The notes below the pieces were generated by a model. The model did no database searches. It was not told where the DNA came from and saw nothing but the letters and a program-made list of their open reading frames with translations. Of a DNA stretch of 64,000 bases, positions 45,037 through 54,050 are shown piece after piece. Origin of the DNA: Antonospora locustae (taxonomy: Eukaryota > Microsporidia). The stretch is from the NCBI GenBank assembly GCA_007674295.1, contig CM017452.1, forward strand, positions 62,001 to 126,000. The letters run 5' to 3'. Positions within the stretch are counted from its first letter, which is position 1; each line of letters starts with the position of its first letter. The translations under genes and the position numbers were made by a program.

Positions 45037-46026
45037 ATGAAAACATTGCAGGGCACGCTCGTTACAGCTGCGGCGGTGGCACTGCTCTGGTGCAAAGAAA
45101 ACGCAGTGATTCTAATGTTGTGTAGAAACTCGGACTTGAAGAATGCGGTGCAGAGCCTGGAATATTTTGAAGATACGTTCAACAGGACGTACGGGTACCC
45201 GTACGTCTTTCTGAACGATGTTGAATTCACAGAAGAGTTCAAAGATGGTGTGTCCAAAGTGATTTCCACTACCGCAGAGTTCGGAAAGCTCAGCCCCGAG
45301 GAGTGGGGCTTTCCGCCCTGGATTGACAAACAGAAGGTTGACCAGTCGAGGGAAAGGCTCGAGAGGGAGGGAATCATCTATGGCGGATCGCTGAGTTATC
45401 GTCACATGTGTCGCTTCTTCAGTGGTTTCTTCTACAAGAACGCGCTTGTAAAGCGCTACGACTACTATTGGCGAATTGAGCCTGGTGTGAAGTTCTTTTG
45501 CACGATGAACTACGACCCGTTTACGTTTCTCAGAGAGAAGAAGAAGGACTACGGCTTCGTGATAACGATACGCGAGTACATGCAGACGATTCCAACACTT
45601 TGGGAATCGACAATCGAGTTTCTTGGCCTCCATCGGCACCTTATCAAGACTGAAAGTCTGAAGTTCATGTTCGACGGGGCCTCCTCGTACAACGGCTGCC
45701 ACTTCTGGTCGAACTTCGAAATTGCGAGCTTCAACTTTTTCAGAAGCGCACTTTACGAGAAATACTTCGAGTTTCTTGACAGAAAAGGCGGTTTCTACTA
45801 CGAGCGATGGGGAGATGCTCCGGTTCACTCGCTTGCTGCAGCCCTTTTTCTGGGCAGAGACCGAGTGCACTTCTTCGAAGACATCGGATACGAACATCCG
45901 CCCTTCACGCATTGTCCGCGGTCGCCATCCCGGCTTGTGAGCTGCAAATGCAAGGCAGAGGCCTCCATCGACAACAACCCGTTCTCGTGCCTGAAGGAAT
46001 TTCTAATAGAGACACAATTCGTCTAG
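45037..46026 (+). CDS. KTR/MNT-family alpha-1,2-mannosyltransferase (GT15)
   Basis: It transfers mannose from GDP-mannose onto O- or N-glycans in the Golgi. The 329-residue protein has a short hydrophobic N-terminus (LVTAAAVALLW, signal anchor) and then classic GT15 blocks: YDYYWRIEPGVKFFC (about 148-162), MQTIPTLW, HFWSNFEIASFNFFR with the Glu expected to act in catalysis, and GGFYYERWGDAPVHS. It is shorter than yeast Ktr1 (about 390) mainly because the stem is reduced. Microsporidia make unusually simple O-mannose chains, for which this enzyme is the expected extender. The ATG at 45037 has no CCC signal. Confidence 0.95.
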   Translation: MKTLQGTLVTAAAVALLWCKENAVILMLCRNSDLKNAVQSLEYFEDTFNRTYGYPYVFLNDVEFTEEFKDGVSKVISTTAEFGKLSPEEWGFPPWIDKQKVDQSRERLEREGIIYGGSLSYRHMCRFFSGFFYKNALVKRYDYYWRIEPGVKFFCTMNYDPFTFLREKKKDYGFVITIREYMQTIPTLWESTIEFLGLHRHLIKTESLKFMFDGASSYNGCHFWSNFEIASFNFFRSALYEKYFEFLDRKGGFYYERWGDAPVHSLAAALFLGRDRVHFFEDIGYEHPPFTHCPRSPSRLVSCKCKAEASIDNNPFSCLKEFLIETQFV

Positions 46027-46135
46027 CAATAGACGAGCATTTATAAATAATTTATAGGTAACAACCGTGAAGTATATTTCAAAGGACATCGAGAGTGAAC
46101 TGTCGTTTATTACAGGCGCATTCAGGCTGCTCCAT

Positions 46136-46777
46136 TTATTTGCTTTTTCTATTATCAAGGCTAATCAATATCAAGTAGTCGCGCATCATTACGTAAACAT
46201 CCCGCACGACGGGTGGTGCGGAGAGCGAGTGCTCGTCAAGGAAGAGACGCAGTTTTAGAAATACGCGGCGGACAGCAGGGTCGCTTTCAAACTGAATTCT
46301 GAGAAGATACACGTAAATCAGGAGCGTCAGCATGTTCGAGTATCCCAGGATGATCAGAACAATGCAAAGGGGAAGGCAAAGAATCTCAATCAGAATCTTC
46401 GCGTCGATGATTCCTGCCTGTCTCGCAATAACAAACTGCGCGGCGCGGAACACCGGGCCCCGCCTGTGCCTTCCTGGGCGAGAAGCCAAAAAGTCGGCAA
46501 GATTGACGAGCGAGTTGATGTAGAACGGAACCAGTAGAATCCTCGGTGGCTGAGAGATAAAGAAGAGAATGCAGATGAACTCTGTCTTTCCGTATATCTC
46601 GCTCATTGGAAGGCCGTAGAGATTTGCGGCGTAGACTCCCACTAGCGAGGCTACATTCAAAAATGGAATCTCGATTCGAGGAACTCTGAATACTGCTCTT
46701 AGTACAAACGGCGTGAAATGCGCAAGGAAAACTGCCTGGCACATCAGCCACGCTTTCTCAATCTGTCGCTTGTTCAT
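46136..46777 (-). CDS. TMEM33/Pom33-family membrane protein
   Basis: This 213-residue protein has three to four hydrophobic helices and a C-terminal soluble segment RIQFESDPAVRRVFLKLRLF followed by DEHS. It matches the conserved tail of TMEM33/Pom33/Per33, which binds curved ER membrane and nuclear pores. A role in nuclear-envelope or ER shaping is inferred from the family. Minus-strand AAATTTGAAACCCCCGCA precedes the ATG at 46777. It is convergent with the mannosyltransferase about 110 bp away. Confidence 0.65.
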   Translation of the reverse strand: MNKRQIEKAWLMCQAVFLAHFTPFVLRAVFRVPRIEIPFLNVASLVGVYAANLYGLPMSEIYGKTEFICILFFISQPPRILLVPFYINSLVNLADFLASRPGRHRRGPVFRAAQFVIARQAGIIDAKILIEILCLPLCIVLIILGYSNMLTLLIYVYLLRIQFESDPAVRRVFLKLRLFLDEHSLSAPPVVRDVYVMMRDYLILISLDNRKSK

Positions 46778-46796
46778 TGCGGGGGTTTCAAATTTT
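46778..46796 (-). promoter_or_regulatory. AAATTT-CCCCC start signal
   Basis: AAAATTTGAAACCCCCGCA precedes the ATG of the Pom33-like gene on the minus strand, the same arrangement as at the ribosomal protein genes. Confidence 0.65.
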
Positions 46797-46846
46797 GATT
46801 CTAAACGTCGCCAAAGCGGGGTTCAAATTTGCACGTCGAGAGAGAC

Positions 46847-47254
46847 TTAAAAAAAGCCGCTTCGATTTGGGCCGTACGGCGGAAAGTGGTCCGGGTCTGG
46901 GTCGAAGCCTCTCGTCTTGTCCCTGGATGGAACAAGCGGATCAAATCGCGCGTAGCGAGGGAAACGCAGATCGTCTTTTTTGAGTATCCGTCTTCCAAAA
47001 ATAGGGTCGTCTCTTCCAACAAGGCTTCCACGCAAATGCCCATCGATGCTCATTCCGCTTGGATGGAGATCCGCACTTCCCACCCCGTCTCCGGGCGACT
47101 CCTCAAAGAAACGAAGAAACTCTGTGTAGCTGCATTTATCGCGCGGAACAACTTCCACTGTCTTTCCATCGCGCGAAACGAGAAATGTCTCCTCTGCTGT
47201 CTTCTCCACACGAAACTCCTTTCGGACCTCCTCCAAAAACTTCTCAAAATTCAT
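46847..47254 (-). CDS. PI31 C-terminal-type proteasome regulator
   Basis: This 135-residue protein has a C-terminal half that carries the PI31 pattern: a Gly-rich run, VGRDDPIFGRR, ARFDPLVPS and DPDPDHFPPYG. PI31 binds the 20S proteasome through this Pro-rich, disordered tail. The N-terminal about 65 residues are too short for a full FP domain, so this is a minimal form. The ATG at 47254 follows CAGCCCCA; a GTG upstream in frame is not a start. It lies 18 bp after eIF1A on the same strand. Confidence 0.75.
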   Translation of the reverse strand: MNFEKFLEEVRKEFRVEKTAEETFLVSRDGKTVEVVPRDKCSYTEFLRFFEESPGDGVGSADLHPSGMSIDGHLRGSLVGRDDPIFGRRILKKDDLRFPRYARFDPLVPSRDKTRGFDPDPDHFPPYGPNRSGFF

Positions 47255-47272
47255 TGGGGCTGCGTTCAACAC

Positions 47273-47629
47273 TCAAACATCATCGAAGGACACGTCCACA
47301 TTTCTGTAGTCCTCTGTAACTTCCCGAATGTACCCACCGTCTTTCAATATTTTCACTTCGTCACTTGTGTACTTTTGCTCGATGTAGCCTTTCTTCGGGC
47401 TGCTCTCCCGTAACACTACGAGAACCGTGTCAGAGACAAAAACACGCTCGCGCATCTGCATCTTCCCGCGCAGAGTACATAGTCGTCTCACTGAGTCTGA
47501 GCAGTCGACAAGAAAAGTACATTTTCCCATTTCTTTCACAACCGTGCCGTACACTGACTCGCCCTCAACTGCGAACACCATAGATCTTGAAACGTTTGTG
47601 CGCCTTCCTCTAAATTTGTGGCTTCCCAT
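47273..47629 (-). CDS. EIF1A: Translation initiation factor eIF1A
   Basis: This 118-residue OB-fold protein has VYGTVVKEMGKCTFLVDCSD, LRGKMQMRERVFVSDTVLVV and GYIEQKYTSDEV, characteristic of eIF1A, which binds the 40S A site and promotes scanning. The basic N-terminal tail (MGSHKFRGRRTN) and acidic C-terminal tail (VDVSFDDV) are both kept. The start at 47629 is chosen from GGGGCCCCG before ATG and from homology; the frame extends upstream only from GTG. Confidence 0.95.
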   Translation of the reverse strand: MGSHKFRGRRTNVSRSMVFAVEGESVYGTVVKEMGKCTFLVDCSDSVRRLCTLRGKMQMRERVFVSDTVLVVLRESSPKKGYIEQKYTSDEVKILKDGGYIREVTEDYRNVDVSFDDV

Positions 47630-47709
47630 CGGGGCCCCATCTGCTCGCAATGAAATTTGGCGTACGTCTGTAGGCACATCTGCAAGGAATTCTCAAAATA
47701 AGGACAAAG

Positions 47710-48585
47710 TTATTTGTTCGTGCTAAGAATTTTAAATATAAGATCCTGCACGAGGACGTCATAGAAGAAGTTACGATCTTCGTTTACAGCATTTCTATTT
47801 ATATAGCCGATTGGATCTTCAGAAAACTTGCTGAGAACATCCACGCGTTCTTTGCAGTTCTTAATCATCTCCTGCAACTCTTCGATCTTTCTCTTCAACA
47901 TGTGAATCTTCTTGTTCGAGTAAAGGATTGGAAAGTCAACGAGATCGTCCATCGCCATCTCGACATCGAAAACCTCCTTTTTGCTAAGATCAACATCCAC
48001 AAAGAGAGAGTCAAGTGGAAGCAGATGGTCACTGAGATCGAGCTCTTCCATTCTGAATGAATCTACATTAAATATTGCTTTTAGATCAGCGTTACAATGC
48101 ACAACCCCACGCTGCACTAAGTTATTCAGCCGCACGTATTTCCAAAGATCGATGAGAAAATTCGTTCTGCTCTCCGTGCGCTTATTAAGCAGCTTTTGTA
48201 GACCATCGCTCAGCCGAAACGTGTCTCGCAGATTGGCAAAGTCAAAAATGAGCTTTGCGCCTTTCATTCCATCAAGTCCATCCAACTCAAACGTATCAAC
48301 ACACACACGTCCCTTCACCCATTCAAATATCTCCGTGCGGTCTCCAAAGAACACCTGAATGTAGAAGCGCTTAAGAACATCGCTCATACGCAGCTCGGTA
48401 AAGTTGCGATAGTCGTTTATCACACGTCCGCTCACCTTCAGCGAGATGGGCGTCGGTTCCACGAAAATACGCAGCCGCTTTGTACATTTAATTCGTTGAC
48501 AATGCAATTCTTCGATAAGCAAACGTTGCCTGAGAACAGCCTTGTCCAGTTTCTCCTCAGCGGCCTTTAGTCTTTCATAATCCAT
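47710..48585 (-). CDS. SWI/SNF-type remodeller subunit, SMARCD/Rsc6/Swp73 family
   Basis: This 291-residue protein has the SMARCD order. An N-terminal helix is followed by KRLRIFVEPTPISLKVSGRV, a beta module (FYIQVFFGDRTEIFEWVKGR), and a SWIB domain around LIDLWKYVRLNNLVQRGVVH to AIFNVD. A C-terminal coil (KKIHMLKRKIEELQEMIKNC) ends the protein. It is a structural subunit of RSC/SWI-SNF chromatin remodellers. The start at 48585 follows AAAATTGCTACCC on the minus strand; the upstream in-frame TTG is not used. Confidence 0.85.
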   Translation of the reverse strand: MDYERLKAAEEKLDKAVLRQRLLIEELHCQRIKCTKRLRIFVEPTPISLKVSGRVINDYRNFTELRMSDVLKRFYIQVFFGDRTEIFEWVKGRVCVDTFELDGLDGMKGAKLIFDFANLRDTFRLSDGLQKLLNKRTESRTNFLIDLWKYVRLNNLVQRGVVHCNADLKAIFNVDSFRMEELDLSDHLLPLDSLFVDVDLSKKEVFDVEMAMDDLVDFPILYSNKKIHMLKRKIEELQEMIKNCKERVDVLSKFSEDPIGYINRNAVNEDRNFFYDVLVQDLIFKILSTNK

Positions 48586-48600
48586 GGGTAGCAATTTTCA
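48586..48600 (-). promoter_or_regulatory. AAATTT-CCC start signal of the SMARCD-type gene
   Basis: TGAAAATTGCTACCC directly precedes the ATG at 48585 on the minus strand. Confidence 0.6.
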
Positions 48601-48634
48601 AGCTTCGTCTGCACAAGGCCAGAAGAACGTCCAT

Positions 48635-50161
48635 TCAGGCACGCCTGCCTGCAAAATGCCGCTTATTTTTCAGAACGTAAATAAAAGCACAGACATGTGA
48701 CTTGAGCGGCATAGGAAAATATTGTTGCCTTTTCACAACATCAAAGTGTCTGCTTATTATGTCAATTGTTTCTTCGTAGTACGAACGATGCATCAGAATA
48801 AAATCGTAGTCCACAAAATTCAAGATGTTTTTGCTCAAATCAGCTATAAACGCACTGTGTTCGTTGACTATCAGCGGAAACTTCTCGAATCTCTTGTAGA
48901 TCTTAGGCTTGGGAATCTTAGAAAATATGTCTGGGTTTTCTCCGAGATCGCGAATATAGACACGTCTATTTGGAAGAAAAGGATATTTAGGCATCAGATA
49001 GGGCCATAAACAGTAGAAAATGCGAATATCCTTGCAGTGCCGGTTTCTTTTGTCCAGATCCTCGATTTCACTTTGCAGCAGAGATATTGAAGATCCGATG
49101 TTCTGATAGTAGAGACACACGTACACAGAGAAGATCATACTTATGAGGTAAACGAATAGAAACTTGTGTGTGCTCTTGGCAGCAATGATGTTGCAGAAAG
49201 GCACAATTGGCAGAATGAAACGCATCTCCTTGTGGCTAAGAAGCGAGTAGAACACAGCGAAGAGAAAAACAGATGCAGAGATGCCTGGAAAGTGTCTTCC
49301 ATGTCGAAAAGCAACGGGGAGTGTGATTCCAAGGAGTACAGCAGCGAAGAAAACGTGCGAAAACAGTGGCTGAGAGCCAAAGAGATTACTGACGCCGCTA
49401 AACACGTTAACCTTGATGAAGTTGAATGGCACAAGAACGAATTCTTTGTAGTAGAGTGAGTCGTTTATGACGAGGAGGCACAGAAACAGAAGAAGCTCTG
49501 GTACAAGTCTTTTCAGATAGCGATAAATACGGTGCTTCATTAGAAGCTTTACAAAGGGAAGAAGTGTGAGAAGACACGCGGAGGGCCTAATGAAAGATCC
49601 GTAAAGCACAATATATGCGAACATACGCAGACTACCCGGCATCTTTTTTTTTTCTACAGAAATTTCTCGACGAAACTTCTCCAAGAAGTAAAATGATGCG
49701 ATTCCCACAAGCATTTCAAATGAATTTATATGCGAGCGTGGTGAATACAGCCAGAGACCGTGCGAGAGTAGCGTAATGATGAATGCATCCACGTTGTGGA
49801 GGGCTGCAGTTTTGATTGCGAAGTAGTCGGTCATTGCGCTAAGTAGGCCATTGACTACTTTTGGAGCAGCGTATGCGATCCACATGTTCTCCAGCGCGTA
49901 TGCGAGGCTACTTGGAACTAGATAAAGCAGAACGAAGTTGATAGAGCGTATTCCAAGCATCCAGTCCCACGTAGGTGTGTATCGGCGTCCGAAGAAGAAA
50001 GGAATTGGCTCAATGTTCTGAAAGATTTCGTCAGGTTCGAAGACCGTTCTGATCAAAAATGCGTTCACTGTTCTGTAAACGAGTAGAAATAAAAAAAGAA
50101 GCCTATCGGTCGTCTTTAATTTGTATAAGATTTGAGACACGGCTGATTTCAGTGTGGCCAT
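48635..50161 (-). CDS. GPI mannosyltransferase, PIG-B/Gpi10-type (GT22)
   Basis: This 508-residue polytopic ER protein has the GT22 luminal loop near the N-terminus (FEPDEIFQNIEPIPFFFGRR, then TPTWDW) and the diagnostic SLLSHKEMRFILP motif. These enzymes add mannose to GPI precursors (PIG-B adds the third mannose) or to N-glycan precursors (Alg9/Alg12). The HKExRF motif is shared by all, and PIG-B is favoured by loop sequence and length. The ATG at 50161 is preceded by AAGCCC. With KTR it indicates retained mannosylation and GPI-anchor synthesis. Confidence 0.85.
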   Translation of the reverse strand: MATLKSAVSQILYKLKTTDRLLFLFLLVYRTVNAFLIRTVFEPDEIFQNIEPIPFFFGRRYTPTWDWMLGIRSINFVLLYLVPSSLAYALENMWIAYAAPKVVNGLLSAMTDYFAIKTAALHNVDAFIITLLSHGLWLYSPRSHINSFEMLVGIASFYFLEKFRREISVEKKKMPGSLRMFAYIVLYGSFIRPSACLLTLLPFVKLLMKHRIYRYLKRLVPELLLFLCLLVINDSLYYKEFVLVPFNFIKVNVFSGVSNLFGSQPLFSHVFFAAVLLGITLPVAFRHGRHFPGISASVFLFAVFYSLLSHKEMRFILPIVPFCNIIAAKSTHKFLFVYLISMIFSVYVCLYYQNIGSSISLLQSEIEDLDKRNRHCKDIRIFYCLWPYLMPKYPFLPNRRVYIRDLGENPDIFSKIPKPKIYKRFEKFPLIVNEHSAFIADLSKNILNFVDYDFILMHRSYYEETIDIISRHFDVVKRQQYFPMPLKSHVCAFIYVLKNKRHFAGRRA

Positions 50162-50238
50162 GGGCTTGAAGTTTCAAAATGTTTTGTTGATAAGTTTTAG
50201 GCTCTTAACGACTTTTGGAATGGTGGGCGTTTAAATTC

Positions 50239-50394
50239 TCAGAGATCAAAGTGCAATTCGCCCGGGTTGTTCTTGAGCAGATCGTTGGGATCCACACCAG
50301 TATCGTCTATTTTATATGGAGGACCAGAATGACTCTGCCCTCCCATGCAGATAACCATCGTAACAAGGCATGATACGTAAATTGCATGATTCAT
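50239..50394 (-). CDS. Tiny secreted peptide (51 residues)
   Basis: The ORF runs from ATG at 50394 to TGA at 50239. The N-terminus MNHAIYVSCLVTMVICMGG is a convincing signal peptide; the mature part is short, Pro/Asp/Asn-rich (SHSGPPYKIDDTGVDPNDLL, then KNNPGELHFDL). There is no CCC start signal, but ATAAAAG lies about 20 bp upstream. Size and layout fit a secreted effector or spore-wall peptide; no family is recognised. Short ORFs can be fortuitous, so expression evidence is needed to be sure. Confidence 0.5.
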   Translation of the reverse strand: MNHAIYVSCLVTMVICMGGQSHSGPPYKIDDTGVDPNDLLKNNPGELHFDL

Positions 50395-50658
50395 GCTTCC
50401 ATTCTCTTATCTACTTTTATATCTACAGCAGCATTTCTGACGTTTCAATCTTGTTTTACAGTGTTTCGCCTAGCGCCTTTTTTTTTGTACAGCAGGTGTT
50501 GAATGAAGAATGTAAGGCTTGATGACCTTCATCAGTGCTTTTATTCTTGTAATTAAATACAAATGCATCTTTCTAACACGGGAATTTCACTGTGCAATTT
50601 TGATTAATGCGCTACATACCAGTATTTGCTGCACACATACGCTGAAAAATGTGTCTGC

Positions 50659-51390
50659 TCAATTCAGAAGCAGCATTGTCTCGTAGTACCGCCTTAGATG
50701 CACTGGAAGCCCCTCCAAAAAGCTCTTGAAGTGCGAGTTCCTGAAAAATCTACTGTACGTTGCACAAAAATACATCGCGAGATACTTCAGTTCCGTGTTA
50801 CAGATTGCACTGCAAATGAAGTTCAGCGCATTTCTTCTCTCCATGTCAAGATGAAGCAGATTGCGCTTGAAGAGCACCGTTGGGACATGCAGCTCCAAGT
50901 TGCTTGACGTGAATGAGGAGACAAAAAGATGCGCCATGGGCGCAGAAATAGATATGAAAATCGTCATCTTCAGCTGCTTGTTCTCGCCAATATTCATCGT
51001 TCTACTCTGTTTCAAAAGTGCAAACGTATGAAATGCAAAAAGGTTGTTGAATCTTTCGGCGTCAAAAAGATAGAAGAGCTTTACAAGCTTGTCAAGGAGA
51101 ACGAAGACAGACTTTTTGTGTCGAATGTTTGTTTTTGGTTTCAAAATTTCTGTCAGAAGTGTGCTCAGAAGCTTTTCGGACGAGTCATAGAACTCTATGC
51201 AACATGATATCACAGAGACACATCTTTTTTCGTCTCTTGCGCGTTCCTTTTCATATTTCCGCAGAAAAGACACAGAGCGCTTGTAGAGTTGCTTTGTGCT
51301 TTTGTATTTTCTCAGAATAGCGTCGGAAAGCTTGTAGCACTTTCTGGAAAACGTAAACTGTGTCTTTTCCTCTTCTGATTTGCAAAACAT
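50659..51390 (-). CDS. Orphan helical protein, possible CYFIP/CYRI-like domain
   Basis: This 243-residue, almost entirely helical, basic protein has an internal stretch (FVLLDKLVKLFYLFDAERFN, then FHTFALLKQS) that resembles the helical Rac1-binding DUF1394 domain of CYFIP/CYRI, but only weakly. There is no signal peptide, membrane helix or metal motif. The ATG at 51390 has no CCC signal. It sits between PIG-B and Ufd2 on the same strand. The function is therefore open; an actin-regulatory role is a hypothesis only. Confidence 0.65.
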   Translation of the reverse strand: MFCKSEEEKTQFTFSRKCYKLSDAILRKYKSTKQLYKRSVSFLRKYEKERARDEKRCVSVISCCIEFYDSSEKLLSTLLTEILKPKTNIRHKKSVFVLLDKLVKLFYLFDAERFNNLFAFHTFALLKQSRTMNIGENKQLKMTIFISISAPMAHLFVSSFTSSNLELHVPTVLFKRNLLHLDMERRNALNFICSAICNTELKYLAMYFCATYSRFFRNSHFKSFLEGLPVHLRRYYETMLLLN

Positions 51391-51539
51391 ACATCGTCAA
51401 ATGGCATTTTGATATCCGCTGCCCTGTGACCAATCAAAGTTGCTCCGCTGCTCAAGCTACAGGCAGGGAGTTTGTAGAAGAGCAAAGAACAGCCGTGTTT
51501 CATTTGATGTGATTGATTTGCATGTGAGGAAGTAGAACT

Positions 51540-53840
51540 TCAGGTTCTCGAAGACCAATATTCATCAAGCTCCCTCTTCAAAGCTTCATCTACCACGTAG
51601 CCGTCCTTGTCAAGCACCTCCCTATTGAATGGATCGATGCCCGATGTCATTAGCAGCATGTCAAACGTAGACTTGTCAATCGTAGCGTTGCTTGTCTTCA
51701 GTCTCACTGGTTCCTTCATTGGCATGCATGTCACAGGGTCTATAAACTGCTCTGGCACAACAAGATCGTCCTCTATGTTATCTGATACAAGTGTCTCCGC
51801 CTTTTTTATCATCGCACTTAGCTCGTCCAGCTCATAGCTGCTCAGAATGAACTTCGTGTCACATATCTTGAGCGCCCTCTTTAAAAGACTCAGGTTGAAG
51901 TACATTGTGTCCTTGACAACCGCAATAAGAAAGATGTCTGAGTGCATGTGCATGTGCATGTAAAACATCAACATCTCACGCAGAAATTTCTTTGGCTCAA
52001 AGCCAATGTTCGTGCCAGATTCGGGGCACTTCAGCTCCGAACACTTGGGTCCAACGATTATTTTCAGGTTATAGTTCAAAATCGTCACAAACTGCGGAAG
52101 AATCTCCTTTTCAATAAAAAGCGATGGGTTTCGATCAATCAGATTTCTCAAAAGCTTAAAAAGCTCCCTGAGACAAAAAAAGGAGCTTTTTGCCTGCTGT
52201 ACCATCTTTGGATCGTGCTTCTTCTTTAGCTCCATAAGAGCACCCAGCCCTGTGCTGAGGAGACTTTCCAGGTCGCTCAGCGCGCAGCTAACGAACTTGA
52301 CGTTGTGTATGTCGTAGTCGGTAAGTATCCTGTTCAGATAGTACCGTATCGCCTTCCGCTCATCTGCTTCCATTCTCTCTACATCAATGTAGAACTTCAC
52401 AAGGAGACCACTGTCCACCTTGATCTTCGAGTGGAAAATTATTTTCACTACAGGCATCTTAGAGTGCAGGTTGAAGTCCACAGACTCGAGAATCCTTGCG
52501 CAGAGCTCCGAGCTTGGATCAAAACCAAAGCCATTTACAAGAAACTCGCCAAGATTGAGGTAAAAGGTCAGAAATATCTCAGGAACCGGGTGTCTCAGTG
52601 CGTAGTTGGACATGTGCTGCAGAAAGGGCTCCTCGGCAGTGCTTATTTCAGAATGTAGGATGATGCGGTATGCACTCATCATCGACTGCATCACTCTTGC
52701 CACTGCGGCATCCCTTGCGCTGAGGTACGAGAGCTGCATCGAGAGATCATTCATGTTCTCGAGCATTTTTGTGAAAGAAAGGTTTCCAAAAATCACCTTT
52801 GAAAAAAAAACCGCAGTTTGAAATGTGAATGGTTTCTCTTCCGTGCTGTCTTTTATCTCTTCACAACCGCGACCTTGCAGATCTACAAGAGGCTCGTCCA
52901 CAAACCACTTGATGTCAAAGTCTGTGAGACCCTTGCTGACGATTCCCTTGGCGAAATTGCCAAGTACACCATTCAGATTGAACGAATATCCATCGCTGAT
53001 AAAGCGCTGTCGGTCAAACATCATCTTGTTTCTCTCTTTGTTCTTCACATATACGACTCTTAGCCATCGAATGAGATTCTGCTTTATCAGGGGACTCTTC
53101 TTTATCAGACGTAGCAGCAACGTATACAAATCGTACTGGTAGTCCAGAATCGACTTTGTAAAGTTGTGTCCCAGTTCGCGCAGCTGGTAGGGCTCTCTGT
53201 CCAGAAGAAGCGCACATCCCTCTTCATTCTTTCTGTATATGAAGTGCTCCAGAAACGGGTCCACTATCGCAGACCTGCAGATATCCTCGCGGCGCAACTC
53301 CAGGCGAGTGCTCTGCTCTTCATGCTCGTAATCGAAGCTTATGTAGCAGTTATATTCATTGTAGTCAAGGCCCCATGCGTACTCTTTTGTAAATATCTTG
53401 TAAACATTGGGAAACTCGAGAATCTCATTAAGAACCAGTAGATACCTTGGGGCCTCGCTACTGACAGCCTTTATTCCCAGCTTGTAGAGCACAGGTGCAT
53501 AGATTCTCTCGTACTCGTCTAGTTCTGCCAGCTCTGCAAGCACGTGTTTAATCTCGCTAAAATGTGGAATTACAACTGTTGGTCCTGCGAGAATTATTTT
53601 GTCTTTTTGACGCACAAGTTCCGGGTTAAGCAACAGCAGCGAGGCGTACTTGAGAATGCTTCTTCTGAAGCTCTCTGCGTAGCTTTTTTTGTACTTACGC
53701 AAGATGTGTATTGCTATGGACCCCCGCGACTCCTCCCAGTCAGCCATGAGCTGCACGAAAAGAGAGTCTGTGTCGAAATGCATCGCCTTCTTACATTCTA
53801 CCAAAGCACCAAAGAACTCTCGCATTTCTTGTTGATTCAT
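51540..53840 (-). CDS. UFD2: Ubiquitin chain elongation factor E4, Ufd2-type
   Basis: This 766-residue protein has a large helical Ufd2 core and a C-terminal U-box at about 694-766: VPEQFIDPVTCMPMKEPVRL, then ATIDKSTFDMLLMTSGIDPF. Ufd2 extends ubiquitin chains on substrates handed over by Cdc48/p97 and feeds the proteasome. Yeast Ufd2 is about 960 residues, so this is trimmed at the N-terminus. The ATG at 53840 is preceded by CACCCAG. A PI31-type proteasome regulator lies in the same arm. Confidence 0.93.
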   Translation of the reverse strand: MNQQEMREFFGALVECKKAMHFDTDSLFVQLMADWEESRGSIAIHILRKYKKSYAESFRRSILKYASLLLLNPELVRQKDKIILAGPTVVIPHFSEIKHVLAELAELDEYERIYAPVLYKLGIKAVSSEAPRYLLVLNEILEFPNVYKIFTKEYAWGLDYNEYNCYISFDYEHEEQSTRLELRREDICRSAIVDPFLEHFIYRKNEEGCALLLDREPYQLRELGHNFTKSILDYQYDLYTLLLRLIKKSPLIKQNLIRWLRVVYVKNKERNKMMFDRQRFISDGYSFNLNGVLGNFAKGIVSKGLTDFDIKWFVDEPLVDLQGRGCEEIKDSTEEKPFTFQTAVFFSKVIFGNLSFTKMLENMNDLSMQLSYLSARDAAVARVMQSMMSAYRIILHSEISTAEEPFLQHMSNYALRHPVPEIFLTFYLNLGEFLVNGFGFDPSSELCARILESVDFNLHSKMPVVKIIFHSKIKVDSGLLVKFYIDVERMEADERKAIRYYLNRILTDYDIHNVKFVSCALSDLESLLSTGLGALMELKKKHDPKMVQQAKSSFFCLRELFKLLRNLIDRNPSLFIEKEILPQFVTILNYNLKIIVGPKCSELKCPESGTNIGFEPKKFLREMLMFYMHMHMHSDIFLIAVVKDTMYFNLSLLKRALKICDTKFILSSYELDELSAMIKKAETLVSDNIEDDLVVPEQFIDPVTCMPMKEPVRLKTSNATIDKSTFDMLLMTSGIDPFNREVLDKDGYVVDEALKRELDEYWSSRT

Positions 53841-54050
53841 CTGGGTGTTTATTTTCGAGTCCTTTCAATGACGCTACCAAACAAGCATCCGTGTCTGGGC
53901 AAGAAACACGTCCTTGCACGTAGCCATCGAACAACGAGTTCTTCGCTACCTTGTAGAGATTTGATACATATGCGTTGTTAATTTTATTGACAGGTGTTCA
54001 CGGGAAATTGTGGTGATACATTCTGTAGCCATAAGTTTCCGCAAGACTTT

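Noticed and set aside
45112..45912. 266-codon minus-strand open frame
   Set aside because: Antisense to the mannosyltransferase, whose catalytic motifs are unmistakable.
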